Shown: positions 18,560 through 28,071, counted from the first letter of the stretch. The stretch: 64,000 nt of DNA from Calditrichota bacterium (GCA_013112635.1 JABFGF010000003.1:496001-560000), one strand, 5' to 3'. Made by a program: numbers and translations. The notes: generated from the sequence alone by a model not told the origin.

Positions 18560-20728
18560 ATGAGCGATAAAAATAAATTTAATGAAGACGAACTCCGACG
18601 GAAAATTCGTGAACAGTTGGAACGCAAGCATTCTGAAAAACAGGTAAAGACAAATCCTAACCAGCCAGATGCACAGGAAGCTACCGGAAATGAGGAAGAT
18701 GAATCTTATTTCCTGGAAATATACGTTCGTAGAAAACTACAGGAAGAAGTTTTTTCCAGACACGCAGAGTTTATTAAATGTGGAAATCATCTTGATCAAA
18801 TCAAATGGCTGACTCCTCTTGAACTTGAAGAGGAATTTGAGTTCTTTCCTTTGGAATATACATTTTGGGAACGATTCCGTAAAAAATTCTCCGGCAGCAA
18901 AAAGGCAAAAGTGCCGGATACGCCTGAAATAAATAAAATGATTGACGAGTTCCGCAAGGAAATTGAAGAAGATGCTGAGGAGAGAATTAAAAAGTACAAA
19001 ACGCATTTGATTGAAAATAAAAAACAAATTCAAGACGACCTGGAAAAGAAAATTTTTGAAGAAGAACAAGAGCGCTTTTACAGATCAAAAAAAGGATACC
19101 ACAAATATAAAAATCATATAAATGAAACAACCTGGATGACCAGAGAAGAATTTGATCATCAGGATGAGTTTACGGATCGTGTTCTTACTCCGATGGAGAA
19201 GTTACAACGCAGATTTGTAATGGCCCTTGTTATAATCGGCATTGGCGTTGGAGTATATTTTATTTCTGATTTTCTTACACCGGAATCCCAAAAAGGGTAT
19301 TTGATAGTTGACTTAAATGTAGAAAACAGCAGTCTCTATATAAATCAAAATCTTGCCATTGGGTTTACGCCCGGTGAACCCTATGTTTTGGATGAGGGCG
19401 AACATGAGATTGCAGTGATTTCATCCGGTTATACTGTTGAACCTTCATTTCAGACAGCAGAAATTTCTGTTGGGGATACAACGAATGTAACATTTGAAAT
19501 GACAGAATTTGCAGGGAATATGGGTGTTGTCCGTTTGAATATTCCATTTAATGATGCCACTATTTTTTTGGATGGCAAGTTTAAGGGAACGGCCCAGGAA
19601 AGCAAGATATTAGTTTTAGAAACAGGTGATCACTCATTAACAGTAAAAAAAGAAAACTATATTCCTGTACCTCAGCTTCACTCCTTTTCTTTAAATGCCG
19701 GGGATACGATTGATTTGGCGTTCAGGTTAACACCGCAAAAATCTAAGACAACTGCAAACCGGGCCAGCTCATCTATAAACGTAGGGTTAATTGAAGTCAG
19801 TTCAAATGTCCGTGATGCGCAAATTATTTTAAATGGACAAAAAACAGGTTTTGCTACAGATTATATCCTTCAAAAAATTCCATTTGGTCAGCACATTGTG
19901 CGTGTAGAAAAAGAAGGCTATAAAATCTATCCTAAAGAGCAGGTTGTTAAATTATCCAAAGATATGCGTCAGGCAAAGGTTAGCTTTACTATGACCAGCA
20001 CATCCCGCCTTGTTACGATAAATGTTTTACCCAAAAAAGCTAAAATAATAATCAATGGGAATGAAGTAGCATCAGGGAGTTTTTCCGGTTCCCTGCCTCT
20101 TGGCAAACATATCGTCACATTTAATGATTTGGAGGGTTATCAAAATCCTGGTGAACAGGTTTTAGATATCAAAAAAGAAGGCGGTTCGAAATATGAATTT
20201 AAATATGGCAGTGATATTTTTTATGAAATAAAACCGGGTAAAGTATTACCATCGCCATCTGTTGTTAGTGTGTCCAGCGGGTATATTATGAATGGGATTA
20301 ATTTTAAAGTTAATTCCGGTAATGGCCCGGATTTTGAGGCAGACGAAATAATTGGAGAAAAAGTCTGGAATATGGGGTTTGCTTTCCAATATAAAAATCC
20401 ACCCGGAACCGATGCTGTGCTGATTCGTTTTAACACACCATCCGATATGAATATTACAAAAGATGTAAAACTAAAATTATGGCTCTATGAGTCAAAGTCG
20501 AAATATCCATTGGTTTTGGGAAGCAGGGCAGAATACAGAGTGATTCTAAACAATGTAATTATAGCAAATCATGTTAAACCCAAATTTACAATGGATCAGT
20601 TCTCAAGTTCAAATTATGAGGAAATCTCAATTTCAGAACATCTTAGGGCTGGGGGCAATGTATTAATAATTGCAGTTGATACGGACAATGCCGTGTTCCT
20701 GAAATTTTGGAAGGCCGAAATCCGTTAA
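18560..20728 (+). CDS. Membrane protein with four PEGA-like domains
   Basis: 722 residues. About 215 charged, helical residues face the cytoplasm, then one membrane helix at about 218-238. Four PEGA-type beta modules follow (about 245-315, 325-395, 410-475, 480-545), seen as repeated 'DATIFLDGKFKGT', 'AQIILNGQKTGF' and 'AKIIINGNEVAS' turns followed by 'G.H.I.V...GY'. The last 150 residues look like a beta-sandwich. PEGA domains are surface or periplasmic modules of unclear role, often with signalling proteins. The N-terminal half repeats the segments 'RRKLQEEVFSRHAEFI..WLT' and 'KIFEEEQERFYRSKKGY..WMT', which may be an internal duplication. Confidence 0.75.
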   Translation: MSDKNKFNEDELRRKIREQLERKHSEKQVKTNPNQPDAQEATGNEEDESYFLEIYVRRKLQEEVFSRHAEFIKCGNHLDQIKWLTPLELEEEFEFFPLEYTFWERFRKKFSGSKKAKVPDTPEINKMIDEFRKEIEEDAEERIKKYKTHLIENKKQIQDDLEKKIFEEEQERFYRSKKGYHKYKNHINETTWMTREEFDHQDEFTDRVLTPMEKLQRRFVMALVIIGIGVGVYFISDFLTPESQKGYLIVDLNVENSSLYINQNLAIGFTPGEPYVLDEGEHEIAVISSGYTVEPSFQTAEISVGDTTNVTFEMTEFAGNMGVVRLNIPFNDATIFLDGKFKGTAQESKILVLETGDHSLTVKKENYIPVPQLHSFSLNAGDTIDLAFRLTPQKSKTTANRASSSINVGLIEVSSNVRDAQIILNGQKTGFATDYILQKIPFGQHIVRVEKEGYKIYPKEQVVKLSKDMRQAKVSFTMTSTSRLVTINVLPKKAKIIINGNEVASGSFSGSLPLGKHIVTFNDLEGYQNPGEQVLDIKKEGGSKYEFKYGSDIFYEIKPGKVLPSPSVVSVSSGYIMNGINFKVNSGNGPDFEADEIIGEKVWNMGFAFQYKNPPGTDAVLIRFNTPSDMNITKDVKLKLWLYESKSKYPLVLGSRAEYRVILNNVIIANHVKPKFTMDQFSSSNYEEISISEHLRAGGNVLIIAVDTDNAVFLKFWKAEIR

Positions 20729-20778
20729 TTAAAGCACAATAATTAACAATTTCATTTTTCTTATGAAATAAAATTTAC

Positions 20779-22107
20779 ATGTCTAACTCAACCGATCTGT
20801 TTGATCACCAATCCCAAAGTTCCCTCCAAAAACCTTTGGCCGAACGCTGCCGGCCAAAAACCCTGAAAGAAATAATCGGGCATTACAAATACTTGTCGAA
20901 TGATGCTCCGCTCGCTAAGCAAATTGCCGCAGGACAAATTCCATCTCTCATTTTATGGGGGCCGCCGGGCGTTGGTAAAACTACACTTGGCCGGGTTATT
21001 GGTTTAGAATTAAAAACAACTTTGCACGAGATTTCTGCTGTTAGTGCCGGTGTAAAAGAAGTAAAAGAAATTATTACACGGGCACGCAATAATTTTTCTA
21101 TGTATGGTAAAGCAACCCTGGCCTTTATTGACGAAATCCATCGTTTTAATAAAACGCAGCAGGATGCTCTTTTGCATGCAACTGAACAAGGCATAATTAC
21201 TTTAATCGGGGCAACAACTGAAAACCCTTCATTTGAAGTAAATGCTGCTTTGCTATCACGCTGTACAGTAATAAAACTTGAAATGCTCGAAAAGGATGAT
21301 CTAATCCATGTAATTGAAAATGCTATCCAAAAAGATATTTTGTTAAAAGAATACGAAGTGAAAATTGAAAGCATGGATGCTCTTTTATTACATGGCAGCG
21401 GTGATGCGCGTAAAACACTAAATTTGTTGGAATCGGCTTTTGTAATGGCCGGCAAAGAAAACAAAAAGGTTTTGATTGATAATGAAATAATCGAGAAAGC
21501 AGCGGCCGGAAAAGCCCTGGGATATGACAAAAAAAGCGACTATCACTATGATACAATTTCTGCATTTATAAAAAGTGTTCGCGGTAGTGATCCTGATGCT
21601 GCCGTTTATTGGCTGGCACGAATGCTGGATGCTGGCGAGGACCCCTTGTTTATAGCTCGCAGGTTGGTTATACTTTCTTCCGAAGATATTGGCAATGCGG
21701 AACCGTATGCCCTTTCGCTGGCAAATGCCGGTTTTGAATCTGTGAAAAAAATTGGAATGCCGGAAGCAAGGATCATTTTATCACAAGTAACAACTTATCT
21801 GGCATCAGTTCCCAAAAGCAACGCTGCTTATTTGGCAATTGATGCTGCTTTGACAGAAATAAAACAATCGGGTGTGCAACCAGTACCGCTCCATTTGCGT
21901 AATGCACCAACAAAACTAATGAAAGATTTGGATTATGGCAGCGGTTATAAATATGCCCATGATCATCCAAATCATTTTGCAGATCAACAATATCTTCCGG
22001 ATAAGCTAGCCCATAAAATTTTTTATAATCCCAGTGAAATGGGCCGCGAAAAAAAAATAAAAGAGTATTTAAAGTGGCTTTGGCCGGGTAAAAGGAGTAA
22101 AGAGTGA
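20779..22107 (+). CDS. rarA: Replication-associated recombination protein A (RarA/MgsA), AAA+ ATPase
   Basis: Clamp-loader-like AAA+ protein acting at stalled replication forks. 442 residues, normal length. It starts with PLAERCRPKTLKEIIGH, then Walker A GPPGVGKTTLGR, Walker B AFIDEIHRFNKTQQD and the sensor region GATTENPSFEVN. The tetramerisation part near the C-terminus contains GSGYKYAHDHP and ends with YLP...FYNPSEMGREKKIKEYLKWL split over about 40 residues. The stop overlaps the GTG start of the next gene by four bases. Confidence 0.95.
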   Translation: MSNSTDLFDHQSQSSLQKPLAERCRPKTLKEIIGHYKYLSNDAPLAKQIAAGQIPSLILWGPPGVGKTTLGRVIGLELKTTLHEISAVSAGVKEVKEIITRARNNFSMYGKATLAFIDEIHRFNKTQQDALLHATEQGIITLIGATTENPSFEVNAALLSRCTVIKLEMLEKDDLIHVIENAIQKDILLKEYEVKIESMDALLLHGSGDARKTLNLLESAFVMAGKENKKVLIDNEIIEKAAAGKALGYDKKSDYHYDTISAFIKSVRGSDPDAAVYWLARMLDAGEDPLFIARRLVILSSEDIGNAEPYALSLANAGFESVKKIGMPEARIILSQVTTYLASVPKSNAAYLAIDAALTEIKQSGVQPVPLHLRNAPTKLMKDLDYGSGYKYAHDHPNHFADQQYLPDKLAHKIFYNPSEMGREKKIKEYLKWLWPGKRSKE

Positions 22108-22610
22108 GTAACCCAATTAAGAAAATAATTTTGGGAAAATATTTAAGTTTTCGTCTAAAGATGTTGCTAAGCCAGGAACGGGCTTATGATTTTTCATCCG
22201 AATTAAATAAAGTTAAAAAAGCACTTGTAATTCTGCCGGCACAAAATGAATATTCTGAGCCATTTCAGGTATTTGTAAAAAAATTAAATACGGTTTTCCC
22301 AAATGCAAATATTTCAACATTTGTTAGCAGCAGCTTACGTAAAACAGATATGAGCTGGTTGGGGGTTCCAAATGAACAATATTTAAAGATTATCCGCGAT
22401 GAGCAATTTGATCTGGTTATTGATGCAAACGATGAGCAGGACAAAATATGTTCATATCTGTGCGCTCTTAGTGGGGCGCCAATGAGGCTAAATCTTGCAT
22501 CAGGTGAATATGATTCGATTTATAATCTGCATTTTAGGACAGCGGCGGATAAAAAGATGGATGACCGGCTGGTAAATATCGTATCGTATTTTGAACATTT
22601 AAAAAAATAA
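22104..22610 (+). CDS. Hypothetical protein, possibly DUF6913/glycosyltransferase-9-like
   Basis: 168 residues starting at a GTG that overlaps the rarA stop by four bases, with GGAG just upstream. It shows alternating beta-alpha segments (ALVILPAQ, then FPNANISTFV, then FDLVIDAND) of a Rossmann-like half-domain and ends in a short helix. The pattern resembles small Bacteroidota DUF6913 proteins or half of a heptosyltransferase; neither is certain. It is co-transcribed with rarA and probably with the next gene 14 bases on. Confidence 0.5.
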   Translation: MSNPIKKIILGKYLSFRLKMLLSQERAYDFSSELNKVKKALVILPAQNEYSEPFQVFVKKLNTVFPNANISTFVSSSLRKTDMSWLGVPNEQYLKIIRDEQFDLVIDANDEQDKICSYLCALSGAPMRLNLASGEYDSIYNLHFRTAADKKMDDRLVNIVSYFEHLKK

Positions 22611-22624
22611 ATTGAGGGGGAAAA

Positions 22625-23563
22625 GTGAAAACAATATTTATCCTAATTTTAGTTCTTACAGCAAATTCTATTTTTGCGCAAAATAATACAATAGAAATTG
22701 GCACTTTTAATATAGAGTGGTTTCCGTGCAAAGATGATGGTGAGATGATGAAGAAATATGGCATCGATCTCCGCTATCCGCCAACAGGAACAGCAACAGA
22801 TGTAGAGGCATTGTTTGAAGTATTAAAAGAGCTGGATATCGAATTGCTTGGAGTTCAGGAAATTGTGGATCCAAAATTATTGGGTGAAATGGCCAAAAAA
22901 TATCTTGGGGAAGAATTTGAAATGATTTACTCCACGTCTGGGGGATCTCAAAAAGTGGGTTTTTTGTACGATTCGTCAGTGCTGGAGTTGGTTGGAAAAC
23001 CTGAAACCTATGCCAGCTTGTTGTTAAAACCAGACTCCCGTTTACGTCCGGCATACAGGGCATATTTCAAAAGTAAATCCGGTGGATTTGACTTCCATGC
23101 CATTGTAGTTCATTTAAAAGCATCACCTCGGGGATGGAATCAACGCGAGCAGCAATTAAATAAACTTGAAGAAATATTGAAAACACTACCAGAAGAAAGT
23201 AAAGACAGCGATATTATTTTATTAGGCGATATGAACAACGTGACAAAGGCCGGTGCCGGTGAATTTACTCCGATGATGGAAAGACTTGGCTTTTATTGGG
23301 CATCATCAGAATTGGAAGGAAAACCGACAAACTACTGGCAGCCGGATTGGAAAGTAAACAAAATTAAGGCATCAACTATCGATCATATTTTCGTTTCAGC
23401 GGATGCAAAGGTTGAGTTTGTGGAAAACAGCACTAAAACCAGCGGTGGTTGTTCCGCAGGAAACGAGTTTTATGAGGGAGAAGAGATACCACAATATTTT
23501 AATAAAGTTTCTGATCATTGCCCGGTTTATGGCAGCTTCACCTTTGAAAAAGATGATGATTAA
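22625..23563 (+). CDS. Exported endonuclease/exonuclease/phosphatase family protein
   Basis: 312 residues with a GTG start behind GAGGGGG and a signal peptide ending IFA-Q. The metal-dependent phosphohydrolase fold is seen in IGTFNIEW, GVQEI, the HAIVVHLKAS strand, LLGDMNN, TIDHIF and SDHCPVYG. These give the Asn, Glu, Asp/Asn and Asp-His residues of the DNase I-like superfamily. As it is exported, the substrate could be extracellular DNA, a nucleotide or a phospholipid; not decidable here. It lies 24 bases ahead of larE. Confidence 0.85.
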   Translation: MKTIFILILVLTANSIFAQNNTIEIGTFNIEWFPCKDDGEMMKKYGIDLRYPPTGTATDVEALFEVLKELDIELLGVQEIVDPKLLGEMAKKYLGEEFEMIYSTSGGSQKVGFLYDSSVLELVGKPETYASLLLKPDSRLRPAYRAYFKSKSGGFDFHAIVVHLKASPRGWNQREQQLNKLEEILKTLPEESKDSDIILLGDMNNVTKAGAGEFTPMMERLGFYWASSELEGKPTNYWQPDWKVNKIKASTIDHIFVSADAKVEFVENSTKTSGGCSAGNEFYEGEEIPQYFNKVSDHCPVYGSFTFEKDDD

Positions 23564-23587
23564 CAGATAATTTTGAATGGAAAATAA

Positions 23588-24433
23588 ATGATAGAAATTG
23601 TTGAAGAAACAATTACGATTGAATATGAAAAACTGGAGAATCTAAAAGAATACCTTTTACCTTTGCTAAAGGATGGGCTTCTGGTAGCTTTTTCCGGAGG
23701 AGTGGATAGCGCCTTTCTTTTGTGGGCAGCAAAACAAACTATGGATAAAGAAGGTGGTCGTGTCTTCGCGTTAACAACTACCAGCGCCAGCTTGCCGGAT
23801 CAGGATAAAAAGGATGTTGAAAAATTTATCAGTGAGTTTGGAATAGATCATAAGTGGATTGAAAGTAAGGAAATGGAAAACCCGGCCTATTTGCAAAATG
23901 ACAACCTGCGCTGCTATCACTGTAAAACAGAATTGTTTTCTATTGCAAAATCACTTTTGAAAGGAAACAATCTAAAAAGCATTGCCTATGGCTATAATGC
24001 TTCAGATTTTTCCGATGACCGACCCGGGCACAAAGCATCAATTGAAAATGGTATTCTTGCTCCATTGGCTGAGATAGGTTTTTCAAAAGATGAGATCCGT
24101 ACAATCTTGCGAAATGAAGGTATTAACATTTCGGAAAAGCAGGCAAGCCCATGTTTAAGCTCACGCATCTCACATGGGGTTCCGGTTACAACAGGCAGAT
24201 TGGCTGATATCTCTTTTATGGAAAATATTCTGCGTGATGCCGGAGTAAGTTTGTTTCGTGTACGTTTAAATGAAACAAAAGGGGGCTTGTTTATTCGTAT
24301 TGAAATAGCTGTTGAAGAATTTGAAAAAGTTATAAACATAAAAGAAAAACTGAATTCGGAAGGTCGCGCCAGGAATTATAAATGGGTCACTTTGGATCTA
24401 GGCGGATATAAAATGGGTGGCGCAGACAAATGA
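23588..24433 (+). CDS. larE: LarE-type sulfur transferase (nickel pincer cofactor synthesis)
   Basis: ATP-dependent enzyme that puts sulfur on the pyridinium precursor of the nickel-pincer nucleotide cofactor. The PP-loop is SGGVDS (residues 36-41). Cys189 in SPCLSSR matches the position of the sacrificial cysteine of Lactobacillus LarE. A CxxC at Cys109 and Cys112 (RCYHCK) gives three cysteines in all, the pattern I associate with iron-sulfur versions of LarE that are not used up in one turnover. The stop overlaps the larB ATG by four bases (ATGA). Confidence 0.92.
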   Translation: MIEIVEETITIEYEKLENLKEYLLPLLKDGLLVAFSGGVDSAFLLWAAKQTMDKEGGRVFALTTTSASLPDQDKKDVEKFISEFGIDHKWIESKEMENPAYLQNDNLRCYHCKTELFSIAKSLLKGNNLKSIAYGYNASDFSDDRPGHKASIENGILAPLAEIGFSKDEIRTILRNEGINISEKQASPCLSSRISHGVPVTTGRLADISFMENILRDAGVSLFRVRLNETKGGLFIRIEIAVEEFEKVINIKEKLNSEGRARNYKWVTLDLGGYKMGGADK

Positions 24434-25227
24434 AAGAAAAGAACATAAAAGATTTACTGGAACTGGTAAAAGAAAAAAAGATTTCAATTGAAGAAGCGGT
24501 TTCTCAACTAAAGCAAGGGCCATTCCAACAAAAATCCAACAGTTTTTTTATGCCCGATCATCATCGGTCGCTGCGTAATGGCTTAGGTGAAGTGGTTTAT
24601 GCAGAAAGTAAAAAAACGAAACATTTGCTTACAATTGCTGATGAGTTTAATAAACGCCAGGATCCAATCTTGTTTACCCGGTTAAAGAAAAAACAATTTG
24701 CCGCGCTAAATGAAGCGTTTCCTGATGAACGAGGAAATGATTTGGGCCGCACATTTATACTTCATTCCCCTCCTGAAAAACACTCTTCCCCAAATGAACC
24801 TTTTATTGCCATTGTGGCTGCGGGTACAAGTGACTTGCCTGTTGTTGAAGAAGCAGCTGAAACGTGCATTGCCATGAATACTGCTTTTGAAAAAGTTGTT
24901 GATGTGGGCGTTGCAGGGTTACACAGAGTACTTCACAAACTGGATGTCTTACAAAAAGCAACGGCAGTTATTGTTATTGCCGGTATGGAAGGAGCTTTGC
25001 CCAGTGTTGTTGGCGGACTTGTTGACTGTCCTGTTTTTGCCGTGCCAACCAGTGTTGGTTACGGTGCGAGTTTTAAAGGTGTGTCCGCATTGCTGGGTAT
25101 GCTTAATTCCTGTGCACCTGGTGTAACGGTAGCTAATATTGATAATGGTTTTTCGGCTGCGTTTGCTGCTTGCCAGGTTGTTCGAATGGTTGAAAAAACA
25201 AGCGAAAAAAATATATCGAAACTCTAA
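24430..25227 (+). CDS. larB: LarB-type pyridinium-3,5-biscarboxylate mononucleotide synthase
   Basis: Carboxylates and hydrolyses nicotinic acid adenine dinucleotide, the first step of nickel-pincer cofactor synthesis. 265 residues; an N-terminal helical part (IKDLLELVKEKKISIEEAV) is followed by a PurE-like domain starting near AAGTSDLPVVEEA, with VDVGVAGLHR and the glycine-rich GMEGALPSVVGGL. It overlaps larE by four bases and the pair ends in a strong terminator. Neither larC (nickel insertion) nor a LarA racemase lies in this window. Confidence 0.92.
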   Translation: MKEKNIKDLLELVKEKKISIEEAVSQLKQGPFQQKSNSFFMPDHHRSLRNGLGEVVYAESKKTKHLLTIADEFNKRQDPILFTRLKKKQFAALNEAFPDERGNDLGRTFILHSPPEKHSSPNEPFIAIVAAGTSDLPVVEEAAETCIAMNTAFEKVVDVGVAGLHRVLHKLDVLQKATAVIVIAGMEGALPSVVGGLVDCPVFAVPTSVGYGASFKGVSALLGMLNSCAPGVTVANIDNGFSAAFAACQVVRMVEKTSEKNISKL

Positions 25228-25255
25228 AATTAAGTCACAACCGAAACTCCAAAAT

Positions 25256-25298
25256 AAAAAAAGGCCATCACTAAAATATCAGGATGGCCTTTTTTTTA
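25256..25298. terminator. Bidirectional terminator after larB and the Ig lipoprotein gene
   Basis: A perfect 9-bp stem, AAGGCCATC (25261-25269) with GATGGCCTT (25283-25291), flanked by A-rich and T-rich runs on either side. It can therefore stop transcripts from both convergent genes. Confidence 0.88.
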
Positions 25299-25312
25299 AT
25301 TAAAAATATTTT

Positions 25313-26560
25313 CTAAGGGGCAACAACCGTTACTGTAGTAAGCCCGGATGTTCCAACATTCCCCGCTGCGTCATATGCTTTCAAATAAATTGTATGAGTG
25401 TTTGTATCTGCTTTGGCAATGCTATTCCAATTGAATAACCAGCTTCCGCTATCCAATGCCATGTTTCCTTCAAGTTTGCCATCAACCAAAACTTCAACCG
25501 AACTGACACCAACATTATCTTGTGCATCTGCACGGATGGCAACTGTCCCTGAAACAGTACTACCTGTTGTGGGATAAAGGACAAGAATACTTGGTGGGCT
25601 CACATCATCAGAGCTACCGGATGACACAGTTAGTATTGTTGATCCTGTTGTGAAACTATTTCCGGCCGTATCGTATACTTTTGCATAAATTGAATGTGAT
25701 GCATCATCAGCATAAGGAGATGTGTCCCAGGCTAATTGATATGGAGCGCTAGAGTCTGTAGCAATGCTGTCACCATCAACGTATAAATCTACTCTGGAAA
25801 CTTCTTCGTTATCCGATGCTTCTATTGTTACTTTGATAGTTCCAAATACAACACTGCCTGCAAGCGGATATGTCATTAATCCTGTAGGTGCTATGTTATC
25901 ACCGGTAGTCCCTGACCTTGGGAATACGGTTACAGTGACAACGGGAGAGATACTGCTATTATTGCCACCATCAAATGCTTTCGCATATACTGTATGATTT
26001 GTTGAATCGGCAAAAGGTGTAGTATCCCAATCAAATTGATATGGGTAAGAAAAATCAGAGCCTATAGAGTCCCCATCAACAAAAAAGGCTACTTCTCTTA
26101 CAGACCGCTCATCATCAGCTATAGCTGCTATTCTTACAATGCCTTCAACCGTTTGACCACTTTGTGGGTTTAATATAGAAACAGTTGGATCTATAATATC
26201 CTGCGTTTTAGCGATGGTAAAAGTTGTCAAAGTTGAATAACCAATGTTCCCAGATTTATCGGAAGCGGCTACCTGAATCTTGTGTTGTAATCCGTCTTTT
26301 AAGGTATCTACGTCAAGGGGAACAAGAAATGGTCTTGAGGTAGCATTCCCCATGTATTGCCCATCCAGATAAATCCAAACTTCTTTTACCTTCTTATTGT
26401 CCGTGGCTTCGATGCGAACATTTATGTTATTAGAAATGACATCACCTTCATTTGGATAAATTAAAAGAGGTGTTGGTGGTATTATGTCTGGTGCAGCAGG
26501 TATTTCACATTGAATGGTCATCAAACTAATTATAAATAATAATAATAATTTTTTAAACAT
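25313..26560 (-). CDS. Lipoprotein with four Ig-like domains
   Basis: 415 residues; the signal sequence ends in a cysteine (MTIQC18) that could be lipidated, though Gln before Cys is not the classical lipobox. Four tandem modules of about 95 residues follow. Each has a proline- and glycine-rich start (IYPNEGDVI, LNPQSGQTV, TYPLAGSVV, LYPTTGSTV), then a 'DN..V..V...VDG' block, then 'H.I..KAYD..GN'. This is the Ig-like/cadherin-like repeat type common on bacterial surfaces, likely for adhesion or binding. It ends at the bidirectional terminator and is 188 bases downstream of the exonuclease III gene on the same strand. Confidence 0.8.
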   Translation of the reverse strand: MFKKLLLLFIISLMTIQCEIPAAPDIIPPTPLLIYPNEGDVISNNINVRIEATDNKKVKEVWIYLDGQYMGNATSRPFLVPLDVDTLKDGLQHKIQVAASDKSGNIGYSTLTTFTIAKTQDIIDPTVSILNPQSGQTVEGIVRIAAIADDERSVREVAFFVDGDSIGSDFSYPYQFDWDTTPFADSTNHTVYAKAFDGGNNSSISPVVTVTVFPRSGTTGDNIAPTGLMTYPLAGSVVFGTIKVTIEASDNEEVSRVDLYVDGDSIATDSSAPYQLAWDTSPYADDASHSIYAKVYDTAGNSFTTGSTILTVSSGSSDDVSPPSILVLYPTTGSTVSGTVAIRADAQDNVGVSSVEVLVDGKLEGNMALDSGSWLFNWNSIAKADTNTHTIYLKAYDAAGNVGTSGLTTVTVVAP

Positions 26561-26748
26561 TTGCTAAAACTCCAACTTGGATTTTTTTCGGGATAATTTT
26601 ATCTGGCTTTATACTCGTATCAGATTAATAAAAAATGAGATTTTTGAATAATTGAATTTGTTTTATTTTCGTTTTTAAAAACGGGAGTGCAAATCTATGT
26701 AAGTGCCATTTTCTTTGAATTGATTTATATCATAGAAGAGTCAGCACT

Positions 26749-27516
26749 TTAAAAAGAAATATCAATTCCAACCGGGCAGTGATCAGAGCCTAAAACATCT
26801 TTCAAAATGAAAGCATCTTTGATAATTGATTGATGTTCTTCATTGACAAAAAAATAATCCAACCGCCAACCGATATTTCGCTCGCGTGCGTTTAGGCGAT
26901 AAGTCCACCAGGAATAATGATCACCTTCTTTGTTAAAAATTCGAAAAGTATCAACATAACCACTGGAGACGAACTTGTCCATCCAGGCGCGTTCCTCAGG
27001 CAGAAATCCGGCATTGTTTTTATTTGCTTTAGGGTTCTTCAAATCGATTTCGGTATGGGCGGTATTTAAATCCCCGCATACAAGAATTGCTTTTCTGGTT
27101 TTTCGATTTTTTTCGGCATGAGCCAAAAATGTATCTTTGAAACGTAATTTGTAATCAAGGCGATCATGCCCTCGTTGGCTGTTTGGGAAATAAATATTAT
27201 ACAGAAAAAATTGATCAAACTCATGGATTAAAATACGTCCTTCCCGATCAAATTCTTCCATCCCAAAGCCTTTTTCTGTTTTCAATGGTTTGATTGATGA
27301 AAGTGTTGCCACGCCAGAATAACCTGCCCGGCTTTGAGTGTCATTCCAGGAAATATTTTTATAAGCACCAGGAAACAGTGCCGCTTCGCCTTGTTCGCCG
27401 GTTGCTTTTACTTCCTGCATGCAAAGGATATCTGCAGGTTTACTGTTAATCCATTTGTCGTGTCCTTTGCGCACAACAGCACGGATTCCATTTACATTCC
27501 AGGAGAGAAGTCGCAT
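26749..27516 (-). CDS. xth: Exodeoxyribonuclease III (AP endonuclease)
   Basis: Base-excision repair enzyme of the ExoA/XthA family. 255 residues, full length. The metal and catalytic residues are seen in LLSWNVNGIRA, MQEVKA, GYSGVA, CGDLNTAHTEIDL, RLDYFFV and SDHCPVGIDI. It starts at an ATG at 27514-27516. Together with mutY and the Nudix protein it adds to base-excision repair in this window, though it is not linked in an operon. Confidence 0.95.
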   Translation of the reverse strand: MRLLSWNVNGIRAVVRKGHDKWINSKPADILCMQEVKATGEQGEAALFPGAYKNISWNDTQSRAGYSGVATLSSIKPLKTEKGFGMEEFDREGRILIHEFDQFFLYNIYFPNSQRGHDRLDYKLRFKDTFLAHAEKNRKTRKAILVCGDLNTAHTEIDLKNPKANKNNAGFLPEERAWMDKFVSSGYVDTFRIFNKEGDHYSWWTYRLNARERNIGWRLDYFFVNEEHQSIIKDAFILKDVLGSDHCPVGIDISF

Positions 27517-27595
27517 AAAAAATACTAATTAATGAGTTTTTGAATATTTGGATTACGGGATTTGAAGGTTGACTGTACTGTGCAATAATTTTTTT

Positions 27596-27928
27596 CTAAA
27601 TCTCCAGATCGTCCGGTACATCAATTTCCATGCGAAGGATATTTGCACTTACTACTTTACCCTGTGCATCGTGTTTTAGAGTCAAAGTTCCACCGCCGCC
27701 AAGCGCATTGTGCAGCAGAAAATTTAAAGCCCCAAGATTTGGCATTTCAAAACGTTCAACTTTGCCTTTTACATTAGTGCCAAAATGTGCTTTTACTTTT
27801 TCTGCGCTTACCTGAGTTTTGATGATATCATAATATTCTGGTTTAAGTGCAATAACGCCAACATTAGCCGTATCGCCTTTATCGCCGGATCGGGCATGTG
27901 CCAGTTTTACAAGTTGTACTTTTTTCAT
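27596..27928 (-). CDS. AtuA-like ferredoxin-fold small subunit
   Basis: 110 residues: VQLVKLAHARSGDKGDTANVG is split around the GDK..N motif typical of the C-terminal domain of DUF1446/AtuA proteins; then GVIALKPEYYDII, the strand VERFEMPNLGALNFLLH and GGGGTLTL. In many bacteria this domain is fused to the larger AtuA part; here it is a separate gene 143 bases downstream on the same strand. Likely acts with the next gene as one enzyme. Reaction unknown; the AtuA family is linked to acyclic terpene degradation in Pseudomonas. Confidence 0.85.
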   Translation of the reverse strand: MKKVQLVKLAHARSGDKGDTANVGVIALKPEYYDIIKTQVSAEKVKAHFGTNVKGKVERFEMPNLGALNFLLHNALGGGGTLTLKHDAQGKVVSANILRMEIDVPDDLEI

Positions 27929-28042
27929 ATTACTTCCTTTTTATTCTAGAAATCGTTGTCAAAGACAACTCCTACCTTTTTCATTCTAAGAAAATCTTTA
28001 AGCAGGTTTTTTATTCTTAAAGAAAAACACTTTTGGAATATG

Positions 28043-28069
28043 AATCTTTCAATATTTAAATCTTTCAAT
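28043..28069 (-). repeat. Two AATCTTTCAAT units after the AtuA-like gene
   Basis: Two perfect 11-mers (28043-28053 and 28059-28069), 16 bases apart, just past the stop codon of the AtuA-like gene. On that gene's strand they read ATTGAAAGATT, the same word as in the 8-bp tandem array at 30423-30462. Confidence 0.6.
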
Positions 28070-28071
28070 GC

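Noticed and set aside
20883-21530. Minus-strand open frame of 215 codons inside rarA
   Set aside because: Shadow of rarA with low-complexity Ser/Ile/Phe composition and no known motif.
26670-26683. Palindrome CGTTTTTAAAAACG as terminator of the exonuclease III gene
   Set aside because: AT-only core with no loop and no clear T-run; too weak to call.
27955-27969. Palindrome GTTGTC-AAA-GACAAC as operator or repeat
   Set aside because: A single small hairpin in the gap between the AtuA genes; no second copy found in the window, so no function can be supported.
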